Shown one piece after another: positions 7,022-14,700 of a DNA stretch of 16,991 nt. Both the position numbers and the translations under genes were made by a program. The notes under the pieces were generated by a model. The model saw nothing but the letters and a program-made list of their open reading frames with translations. It was not told the origin of the DNA and did not search any database. Positions within the stretch are counted from its first letter, which is position 1, and each line of letters begins with the position of its first letter. Origin of the DNA: DSAR01 sp034437315 (GTDB lineage: Bacteria > Chloroflexota > Anaerolineae > B4-G1); contig DAOTUC010000099.1 in the NCBI GenBank assembly GCA_034437315.1, positions 1 to 16,991 on the forward strand. The letters are read 5' to 3'.

Positions 7022-8560
7022 CAGAATGAACTCCAGCACCAGCGCGTTGGTCATCCATTCAATGGTCGCGCGGTCGTCGGTGAAAACGACGTCGCCGGGT
7101 TGGACGAAATTGAGATTGGCGGCCCCCAGAAGGGCCGTATGATACAAAAAGTCGTCGCCCTCCAGGTTGGGGAGATTGAGCCATAGATTGCCGCTCTGGG
7201 TCGGTTGAACGGTGGCGACGATGACGGCGTTGAAACTATCGGGCACGTCGAGCACGTGGGTCGATGGGAAGACCTGGCGCAGGGTCGTCAGCATCGCCTC
7301 GACCAGCCGATAATTGTCGGGCGTGTGCCCGACGTTGATGACGACGACGCCGTCGTCGGTCAGGTGGTCGTGCGCCTCCTGGAAGAACTCCACCGTCGTC
7401 AGGTGGGGCGGGATGTAGGGCAACCGGTAGGCGTCGACGCCGATGACCGTGTAGCGGCGCTCGGAGTGGGCGAGGGCGTAACGACCATCGGCGACGATGA
7501 CGTTCACGTTGGGGTAATCGGACGGGGTCAGCCCGAAATACTCCCGCCCCACGCGCACGATCTCCGGGTCGATCTCAATGCCGTCGATGGGAATCGGGCC
7601 GTAGACGGCGGTATACTGCCGGGCCATCGTGCCGGCCGCCAGGCCGACGAGCGCCACGCTCTCGACCCGGTCGGGGGTGTAGGGGGGCGGGTTGAAATAG
7701 GGGGCGATGAGGAAATAATCCCAGGGGCCGTTCGTGCGCAATTCGCGCGGGCAGTAGACCGAGTGGATACCCTGCCCCTCGTTCAGCAGCAACCGGCGGC
7801 AACCGTCCCTGTCCTCGACGACCTGGATGTAGTTATAGGCGGACTCGGTCTCGTAGATAGCGTCCTCTGCCGCTTTGACCGGTTGCCCGCGCAGGAAGAA
7901 CGCCAGTAGAATGACGACGATGGGCATCCAGAGATGGGTCAGCACGCGACGGGGGGCGCAGTGCATCAATCCCCCAAAAGCGACGGTCAGCAGAAACAGC
8001 GAGAGGATCACGAACGTGTTGCGCGTCCCGACGAGGGGGACCAGGATGAGGTTGGGCAAAAACGCGCCCAGGAAACTGCCGGCGGTGGAGATGGCGTAGA
8101 CGCGGCCCGCCGTCTCCCCCGCCTGCTCGACCGCCTTCGTCTTCATCGCCAGCCGGATGATAAAGGGAGAGACGCATCCCATCAGCGTGACCGGGACGCT
8201 GAAGAGGATCAGGACGACGAGAAAGGAGCCGCCGATCAGCACGGCGTCGAAACGAGCGAAGGCCGGCGCGACCAGGACGAGCGCCGGTCGGGCGGCGAAG
8301 GGAATGACGCCGATCAGCAGCCCCGCCCAGGCCACGATCTGGTAAAGCGTGCTCGATTCGGGAGATCGGTCGGCCCAGCGTCCGCCGATGAAGTAGCCCA
8401 CCGCCAGGAAGAGCAGAATCAAGCCGATGATGGTCGCCCAGACCAGATTCGCCGTGCCGAAATAAGCGCGCAACAGCGTAGAGGCGGACATCTCGACCGC
8501 CAGCGAGGCCAACCCGCCGGCGAAAGCTGTGAGGTATAAATAAAAATTTTTTTGGCGCAT
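7010..8560 (-). CDS. Fused MFS / spermidine synthase-like protein
   Basis: A 516-residue fusion of an N-terminal membrane part (about 1-225, roughly seven helices, opening with LASLAVEMSASTLLRAYFG) and a C-terminal class I methyltransferase of the spermidine-synthase type (about 235-510). In the second part ETESAYNYIQVVED (237-250) matches the SpeE N-terminal beta region. VGLAAGT (305-311) stands in the SAM/dcSAM loop, EID (329-331) binds the ribose and ADGRYAL (357-363) the adenine. The aminopropyltransferase proton-acceptor motif (DSTDP-like) is replaced by GVDAYRLPY (374-382), so spermidine synthesis is doubtful. Family members are widespread and poorly characterised. The start is supported by AGGA 4-5 nt upstream, and a TATAAC-like -10 lies at 8586-8581. 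Probably co-transcribed with the DUF1461 gene. Confidence 0.87.
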   Translation of the reverse strand: MRQKNFYLYLTAFAGGLASLAVEMSASTLLRAYFGTANLVWATIIGLILLFLAVGYFIGGRWADRSPESSTLYQIVAWAGLLIGVIPFAARPALVLVAPAFARFDAVLIGGSFLVVLILFSVPVTLMGCVSPFIIRLAMKTKAVEQAGETAGRVYAISTAGSFLGAFLPNLILVPLVGTRNTFVILSLFLLTVAFGGLMHCAPRRVLTHLWMPIVVILLAFFLRGQPVKAAEDAIYETESAYNYIQVVEDRDGCRRLLLNEGQGIHSVYCPRELRTNGPWDYFLIAPYFNPPPYTPDRVESVALVGLAAGTMARQYTAVYGPIPIDGIEIDPEIVRVGREYFGLTPSDYPNVNVIVADGRYALAHSERRYTVIGVDAYRLPYIPPHLTTVEFFQEAHDHLTDDGVVVINVGHTPDNYRLVEAMLTTLRQVFPSTHVLDVPDSFNAVIVATVQPTQSGNLWLNLPNLEGDDFLYHTALLGAANLNFVQPGDVVFTDDRATIEWMTNALVLEFILKGF

Positions 8561-8915
8561 AAAGTCCTAGGCGGTAGTTTGTTATAATCCTTCAAAAGGT
8601 AGCTGAGTCCGGGCGTTGCTGTATTGGGAAACGCTCGCGTTGATGAGGACGTAGCGTCGCTCTTTGCGTCGCTCTTTGCGTCGCTCTTTTTTTCGTCTCC
8701 AGCACAGGCTCAGCCCGCTTGCGAAATTCCATCGACACGTTCTAGCGCGAGGGAACTGAAGCACGAAAGCGCGAAACAGTTACACGAAAGGGGCGAAAAA
8801 GCCCATCAAGGCGCGCCCTTCGTGTTGCACCCTTTCGCGCCCTTCGTGTTGCGCCTTTCGTGTTCCCACTTCGTGTTCCCACTTCGTGTTGCGCCTTTCG
8901 TGTTTCCACTTCGTG
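8561..8915. other. Gene-free interval with short tandem repeats
   Basis: This 355-bp gap lies between the nuclease-like gene (ending at 8916) and the spermidine-synthase-like gene (starting at 8560), both on the minus strand. Near its left end the bases 8581-8588 carry TATAAC (minus) and TATAAT (plus), a possible -10 for the downstream gene. The rest is dominated by the two repeat arrays listed separately. Open frames crossing it are repeat-derived (for example strings of NTKGAK/RSGNTKW on the minus strand) and show no conserved protein. Confidence 0.7.
8654..8689. repeat. 12-bp tandem repeat, three copies
   Basis: GCGTCGCTCTTT is repeated exactly three times (8654-8665, 8666-8677, 8678-8689), followed by a T-run and CGTC. 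It is non-coding and sits within the gap upstream of the spermidine-synthase-like gene. Confidence 0.85.
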
Positions 8916-8927
8916 TTACGTCTCCCG
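8817..8927. repeat. Degenerate 13-14-bp CTTCGTGTT-type repeat array
   Basis: About eight degenerate units of the form C(T)TTCGTGTT followed by GCGC, CCCA or a similar tail run from 8817 to 8927. Copies in the opposite orientation (CACGAAAG, ACACGAAAGG) stand at about 8762-8790, so the two groups can pair. The best stem pairs ACACGAAAGGGGCG (about 8782-8795) with the CGCGCCCTTCGTGT region (about 8812-8825). The TAA stop of the nuclease-like gene (8916-8918) lies inside the array edge. A terminator or RNA-end role is possible but unproven. Confidence 0.7.
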
Positions 8928-9584
8928 CGCACAAAACACGACCCCGGCCAACGGTCTCCGTTGATTGCCCTGCCGGTCGTCGAACGCGACGCGTAGCAGG
9001 TCGGGCCGGTCCAGGAAGGCGTGCAGCGCCCGCTCCAAGCGCTCGAAATCCCGGCGCAGTTCCCAGCTGCGCGCGGGATCGACCGCGTCGTGGATGATGA
9101 CGAAGAGCCGGTTGGCGGCGTGGAAGCGTCCCTGTTTCGACTGATTGGCGTACAACCAATGGGCCAGTTCGGCGGGATGGGCGCGGGCATAGGCCAGATC
9201 GCGCCCGAATCCGCGGGGCAACCCCGTCAGCTTGAGGTCGAAACCCTCGTCGTCCAGGTAAAAGTCGATTGTGTGATGGAATGAATCTGACTCGGGACGG
9301 GTGCGCGCGTGTTCGAGGATGATGTCGAGCGCGACCTGGTGGGTGTGGAAATTGTACCAGCGGCGGATGACGTAACAGCCAAAATCCCAGAGCGGCAGGT
9401 TCATCCGGGTGGCCGCGCGCTTCGTCTCGCGGCGCAGTGTGTCCAGGTCGTCGATCTGGTAGATAAAGCGGCTGGCCCGATCCCAGGCGTTGCCCTGCAC
9501 CCGCCCCCAACGGGGCATCCGTTCGACCTTGCGCAGTTCGCCGCGTATATCGATCGGGCCGGTTGGGGCGCGTTGATCAGCCAT
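8916..9584 (-). CDS. Putative PD-(D/E)XK restriction endonuclease-like protein paired with a DNA methyltransferase
   Basis: A 222-residue soluble protein I do not recognise by name. D107 in TIDFYL is followed nine residues later by D116-L-K118 in GFDLKLTGLPRGF, which fits the D...(D/E)xK metal site of PD-(D/E)XK nucleases. Acidic E91 lies in a preceding helix (DIILEHARTRPESD), and a hydrophobic strand (RLFVIIHD, 159-166) follows, as expected of the fold. Its ATG lies within the last codons of the methyltransferase gene (8-nt overlap, ATGGCTGA), with no clear Shine-Dalgarno of its own, so it depends on translational coupling. The gene pairing is the main reason to call it a restriction enzyme. 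The recognition site is unknown. Its stop codon lies at the edge of a repeat array, but the C-terminus looks natural. Confidence 0.7.
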   Translation of the reverse strand: MADQRAPTGPIDIRGELRKVERMPRWGRVQGNAWDRASRFIYQIDDLDTLRRETKRAATRMNLPLWDFGCYVIRRWYNFHTHQVALDIILEHARTRPESDSFHHTIDFYLDDEGFDLKLTGLPRGFGRDLAYARAHPAELAHWLYANQSKQGRFHAANRLFVIIHDAVDPARSWELRRDFERLERALHAFLDRPDLLRVAFDDRQGNQRRPLAGVVFCARET

Positions 9585-10398
9585 TTTTCGGTTTCTGGAA
9601 GATGATGACGTACTCGTGCTTGAAGATGTAAAATCCCCACGCCAGCGCCCGGTAGCGCCACAGATTGCCGTCCTGGCCCTTGCCCCGCTCGTTGCCGGTG
9701 ATGTTCTTGACCACGATGGCCTTGACGCGGAACCCCACCCGCTGCATGCGGGCCATACAGTAGAATCCCAGGGGGATCAACTCGCCCTGGGTATACTTAT
9801 CGCCGATGACGAGCGCGGCGAAACGGCCCGCTTCCAACAGATCGAAACCGCGCCGGGCGACCGACTCGAAATCGTCCAGGAATTGTTCCAGGGTCGGGGC
9901 GTTGGAGAGATCGGCGGCGGCGTCGGAAAATTGGATGATGTCGTGATACGGGGGGTGAAGCATCAACAATTGAGCGTGCTCGACCTGCATCTGATTTAGC
10001 GTAGCCCGCACCCGGCCGGCGGTCTCGGCGGCGCTGGAGTCGCCCTGCAGGAGATAGACGCGCTCGTCCAGCAAGGCGGGGGGGATTTTTTGGCGCACGT
10101 ACTCGACCAGGTCTGGCTTCAACTCGACGCCCACGAAACGCCGATCCAGGCGCACCGCCTCGATGGCCGACGTGCCGGACCCCAGGAAGAGATCGAGCAC
10201 GACGTCGTCCCGTTTGGTGTAACGCAGGAAGGCCTGGGTGGCGATCTGGGGGACGAAATTGCCGTGATAATCGAGCTGGTGACCGCCGGACCGGTCGCGG
10301 GCGTCGATCAGCCACAGCGAATCGGTCCAGACGTGATCATACTCTCGCCACTGTTTGAGGTCGATGTCGGAGTAGGGCGGCGTCTTGGGTTTGTTCAT
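9577..10398 (-). CDS. DNA N4-cytosine/N6-adenine methyltransferase
   Basis: A 273-residue amino-methyltransferase that would transfer methyl from SAM to a base in DNA. A motif-X-like segment HGNFVPQIATQAFL (45-58) precedes motif I DLFLGSGT (69-76), then FVGVELK (88-94) and the catalytic motif IV as HPPY (148-151, with LHPPYHDIIQFSDA). The C-terminal GKGQDGNLWRYRALAWGFYIFKHEYVIIF is characteristic of a group of small DNA methylases. Motif I before motif IV is unlike the beta-class order. The D/N/S of (D/N/S)PPY is H here, which I believe recurs in this group but have not checked. The start has AAAGG 7 nt upstream and overlaps the GH57 stop by ATGA; the end overlaps the nuclease-like gene by 8 nt. 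The partner and the overlap suggest a type II-like restriction-modification pair. Confidence 0.85.
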   Translation of the reverse strand: MNKPKTPPYSDIDLKQWREYDHVWTDSLWLIDARDRSGGHQLDYHGNFVPQIATQAFLRYTKRDDVVLDLFLGSGTSAIEAVRLDRRFVGVELKPDLVEYVRQKIPPALLDERVYLLQGDSSAAETAGRVRATLNQMQVEHAQLLMLHPPYHDIIQFSDAAADLSNAPTLEQFLDDFESVARRGFDLLEAGRFAALVIGDKYTQGELIPLGFYCMARMQRVGFRVKAIVVKNITGNERGKGQDGNLWRYRALAWGFYIFKHEYVIIFQKPKNG

Positions 10399-11789
10399 AG
10401 TTCGGCCTTTGCCAGTAATGATTCGAACAAGTCGCTCCCCGTCCGGCCCGTGTTCCCGCTGACAGCCGCCTTTAGGTCCCGGTCAAATCCAGGGCACAGG
10501 TCCTCGCCGGTGGCGTAGCGCGTCAGGGCCAGGGCCCGGATGGCGTTGGCGATGGCGTAGCGGGGTTCGGGGCGATCCAGGTCCTCGAAGAAAAAGGTGC
10601 AACTGGCGTACATGCGCTGTCGATAGAACTGGGCCTCGAGCAGGGCCAGCAACCGGCGGGATTGCGGATGGTCGAGGTGGGCCAACCCATGCTCGGCGAG
10701 AAAGGTGAAGCCGTCCATCCGCCCCAGGATCACGGCGATGTAATCGTCACGCAACGGCCAGGAGGAGATTTGCAATCGCTCCGCTGCGCAGACGTAAGCG
10801 TGATCCAGGTCGCAGGCCAGGTTGTCCAACGCCCGGCGCAACGCGCCCTTCCAACGGCTGTCGCCGGGGGTGCAATCACAGCCCACGACCCAGCGGCTCA
10901 GTCCGTGCCCGCAGCTCCAGGCGCTGTGCTCGACGATCTCCAGGGCCGGCATCTCGTCATCCGGCGGCGCGCCGTTTTGCACGTAATGGCCCAGGGTCGT
11001 GACGCGATAATCGTAACTCTGCGATAATTGGATGGTGCGCTCCAATACCTGGATGCCCTGTTTATGGTGATGGCCGAAGGTCTCGCCGTCGGTGGCGATG
11101 AGCAGCAGCCGGTCCCGCTGGCAGCGCCACTCAACTTGCTCCCGCAGCCAACGTTCCACCTCCGATGGTTGGGGCATTTGGAAAGAGAGGCTGTTGGAAA
11201 GGTGCCGGTCGCGCACGAAGACGGCTATCGACCCGCCGTTGGGCAGATCCACCCGGTACGGACCGGCGCCGAGCGAGAGGTCGCCGCGCACCTGCTCGTC
11301 GGAGAGGATCGTGAAGCGGCACCCCTCCTCCGCAGCGATCTCCAGCGTCTCGTAATCGACGGCCATCTCGGGCAGCCACAGCCCCGCCGGGCGGTAGCCG
11401 AAGCGGTGAGCGAAGCTCTCAATCCCCCATTTAATCTGGCAGATCTTATCCCGCCGGCGGGCCAGGGGCAGGATGGTGTGGTGCACCGACTGGGCCAGCC
11501 CGTTGCTCACGCCGTGGGCCTCGCGATGGGCCTGTTCGGAATCGACGATTTTCCGGTAGGTCTGGTGATCGTGCTCGTCCAGCCAGCGGGCCAGGGTGCC
11601 GCCCAGGTTGAAACTGATGTGCTCGAAGAGCCCGGCCTCAGCCATCGGGGTGTAGCACTCGGCCGAGATGAGCGTGTTCCAGTTGGTGTAGGGCGCCGCG
11701 TCCGGCTCTCGCGGCACGCGCCCGGTGAAGGGGTCGATCCGAGGCGGCTGGTAGAAGTGTCCGTGGATACAAAAATAGCAATGGGTCAT
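10395..11789 (-). CDS. Glycoside hydrolase family 57 protein with C-terminal DUF3536
   Basis: A 464-residue cytoplasmic enzyme of the GH57 alpha-amylase/4-alpha-glucanotransferase type, acting on alpha-glucans. Motif 1 is HGHFYQPPR (9-17). The nucleophile is E141 in GLWLPEMAVD (136-145) and the general acid is D234 in ATDGETFGHH (232-241). SVHHTILPL (101-109) is also conserved in the group. The C-terminal 150 residues fit DUF3536, which often accompanies this subgroup. There is no signal peptide. It follows the GH13 gene after 6 nt and overlaps the DNA methyltransferase by ATGA. A clear Shine-Dalgarno is lacking (only GGATAA about 7 nt upstream), so coupling with the GH13 gene is likely. The exact reaction cannot be told from the sequence. 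Confidence 0.9.
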   Translation of the reverse strand: MTHCYFCIHGHFYQPPRIDPFTGRVPREPDAAPYTNWNTLISAECYTPMAEAGLFEHISFNLGGTLARWLDEHDHQTYRKIVDSEQAHREAHGVSNGLAQSVHHTILPLARRRDKICQIKWGIESFAHRFGYRPAGLWLPEMAVDYETLEIAAEEGCRFTILSDEQVRGDLSLGAGPYRVDLPNGGSIAVFVRDRHLSNSLSFQMPQPSEVERWLREQVEWRCQRDRLLLIATDGETFGHHHKQGIQVLERTIQLSQSYDYRVTTLGHYVQNGAPPDDEMPALEIVEHSAWSCGHGLSRWVVGCDCTPGDSRWKGALRRALDNLACDLDHAYVCAAERLQISSWPLRDDYIAVILGRMDGFTFLAEHGLAHLDHPQSRRLLALLEAQFYRQRMYASCTFFFEDLDRPEPRYAIANAIRALALTRYATGEDLCPGFDRDLKAAVSGNTGRTGSDLFESLLAKAEL

Positions 11790-11795
11790 AGTTGT

Positions 11796-14700
11796 TTATC
11801 CGTTTTTCACCTCATCCAGGAGTCGTTCGACCTGGAATTCCGACGCCTGCGCCGCCTGCTGCAAGCGCTCTAAAATCTTGCAATGTGCTCTCTGGGCCTG
11901 GGCCGTCGCTGGGCGGTCGGGATCGGCCCGCAGTTGGACCGCCATCACCCATCCCATCCATCCCAGGAGTTCGTTGAACGATTCCTGGTTGAACCACAAC
12001 ACGTCCTGGTAGCGGTTCACCTGGAGGAATTGCTGGACGTCTCGGTCCGCCAGCCAGGTCGTCAGCACTCGATAGGCCCACGCCTCCGCTGCCGGCTGCA
12101 CCTCGAACCAACGCTGGTGCGTGACGAGCAGCTTGATCGCCAACAGGGCCCGTTGGCGCATCCCCGGGTCCATCCCCAGATCCTGGAATGTCCCGGCGAG
12201 GATCTTGCCCAGTAACCACTCGTCCAGCCAGCTCCGGCTAATCTGCGCCCCGCTGGCCTCATCCATCACCTGGCCCAGGTTGTGGGTGAACAGCCAGCCC
12301 AGGCACGTGGGCCACGCGCTCGTGCTTTGGCTCGCCAGGGGGAGCGGCTCGTCCAGCCCCTTGCAGACCGGCGCCTCCGAGCGGGCCAGGTCCAGGACGG
12401 CGGCCAATTTCCGCCGCGCGCGCCGCGCCAGGGCCCCGGCATCCACCTCACGCCCCGCCGCCCGGGCCGCCTCGTCGAACAGGCGCACCAGCCGCCCTTC
12501 GATTTCATCCAATAGCTGGTTACTTCCCGCTGACTCACTGCAACCTTCGGTTGCCCCTCGCTGATTCGCTGATTCGCTAATTCGCTGATTCGCTGATTCG
12601 CTGATTCGCTCAAACGTATCGGCGTTGACCAACGCGCGGAAGGCCTGGTGCAGGGGCTGTAGGAACAACTCGCGCATGGCCTCCTCGACGTTTGGCACGC
12701 CGCGGCCATCCAGGTAGGCGGTCAATTGGCCGTAACGGCGGCTCTCGTCGTCCTGCACCTCCCGGAAATCGAGGAAGACGTGGGACTGGTAGGCGCCCAG
12801 TTCGACGTAAAGCCCTTTTTCGCACAATTCCCAGCTAGGGCGAATGTACTCGAGGCCCGACGTCTGGTCGCGGAAGATGGTGAAACGGTCGCCGCCCGCC
12901 AGCCCCAGCCCCTCGCCCAGCGATTTCTGCACCAGGCGCTTACCGTTGCCCTGGCCCGTCTCCGTCTTCGTCTCTGTCTCCGTCTTCAAGGCATAGGCGA
13001 CGGAGGTGCGGACCCAGCCCCGGGTCTCGGCGTACTTGTTGTGGTAGATCACCAACGAGCGCTGTCCATTTTCCTGGTTCGAATAGGCGAAGACGTTCTC
13101 GTCCACGTACCCCTCCGGCGTGAACAGGTCGTAGAGCAGGAAGTGCGCCACCCCCGCGAACTGGGTGCGTCGCTGCAGGAGCGGGAATATCTCGCGCTCG
13201 TGCCGGGCGACCAGCGCCGGGTCGGGACGCTCGTCCCAGTAGGCGCGCCGGTACTCCATCCCGTACTTCTCGGTGAAGCCTTCCACCTGCCCGTGCCCGA
13301 ACATCGGCAGGCCGGGCATCGTCGCTAGCAGGGTGCAAATGCCGAAGTATTTATCTTCCTTGCCGAACTGATCCACCGCCGTGCGTTCGTCGGGGTTGTT
13401 CATAAAGTTGACGTAACGCTTGAGGATCTGGGGATCGAATGCCAGCGTGTTCTTGATCACGCTGCGATACTTGGCGTTGTCCTCGTCCCGCAGCATGTTC
13501 ATGAACGCGCTGTTGTAGACCCGGTGCATGCCCAGCGTGCGGACGAAATAGCCCTCCATCAACCAGAAGGCCTCGGCCAGGAGGAGCGTATCCGGCGCTT
13601 CCTCGGCCACCCGGTCGACCACCTGGCGCCAGAACTCGTTGGGCATGGCCGCGTCGAACTGCTCCCGCGTCATGCCGTGCTCGGCCCGCGAGGGGATGTC
13701 GCCCCCGCTGCCCGGCTCAGGGAACCACAGCCGTTGGTAATGTTTCTTGGCCAGCGTCATCGCGGCGTCGAAGCGGATGATGGGGAATTGGCGGGCCACG
13801 TCCAGGATCTTCTGGATCACGGCCTCGCGGACCTCGGGTTTGAGGTAGTTCAACTGGGCGGTGTCGTTCCAGGGCATACTGGTGCCGTCGTTGCCGTGGT
13901 AGATGTACTTTTCGTCGCTACTCCAATGGTCAATCCGCTTGAAGACCACGGCCGCGTCACTGCGCTCGTAGTAGTGGTCCTCCAGGTAGATGCCCACCCG
14001 CTCGTCTCGTGAAAGATTGGGGCCGTTGAAGGTGTAGGCGGGAAATGGGCTGTGATCCAACGAGATGAACCAGTCGGGGTGCTCGATCACCCACTTGCCG
14101 TCGATGCCGACGTGATTGGGCACCATGTCGCTGGCCAACCGGATGCCCCGCCGCCAGGCTCGATCCCGCAGGTTGCGGTACGCCTCGTCGCCCCCCAGGT
14201 CGGCGGCGATCTGGTAGTCGTACAGCGAGTAGGCCGACGCCACCGCCTCGGGGTTCCCACACATCTGCTTGATCCGTTTCGAGGCCTCGCTGCGCTCCCA
14301 CAGGCCGATCAGCCACAGGCCGGTGAATCCCCAGCGGGCCAACGTGTCCAATTCCTCGTCGGGGATCTGGTCCAGGCGGGTGATGGATCGCTCGTAGCGC
14401 TTGGACAGTTGGTCCAACCACACGTAGACGTTCTTGGCGATCATCACGACGCTGGGCATCCACGCCTGGTCGGGGCTGAAACGCTCGTATTCCCCCATGC
14501 CGGAGAAGTCGTACACCCGCGACGGCCCCGGCCCCAGGAAGGCGGACTTTTCCTCCTCGGCGATGAAGTCCAGGCTGCTCAACAGCCGGTAGAGGTAGTC
14601 GCCCAGGATGTAGCCCCAGCGCTGGCGGATGTACTCCAATTGCCCGGGGAGGGAATGGGGCTGGGCGACGGCGGGAGCGCGCAGCATGTCCAGCAAATTC

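Noticed and set aside
7205..7909. 234-codon plus-strand open frame
   Set aside because: Antisense to the spermidine-synthase-like gene; V/D/G-rich shadow without domain signals.
8806..9510. Alternative minus-strand frame of 234 codons
   Set aside because: It overlaps the nuclease-like gene in another frame. Its C-terminus is translated repeat (NTKGA/RSGNTKW) and the rest is R/P-rich. The 222-residue frame overlapping the methyltransferase stop is far more protein-like.
11028..11873. Long plus-strand open frame opposite the GH57 gene
   Set aside because: It is antisense to a protein with complete GH57 motifs and reads as a low-information GC-rich shadow.
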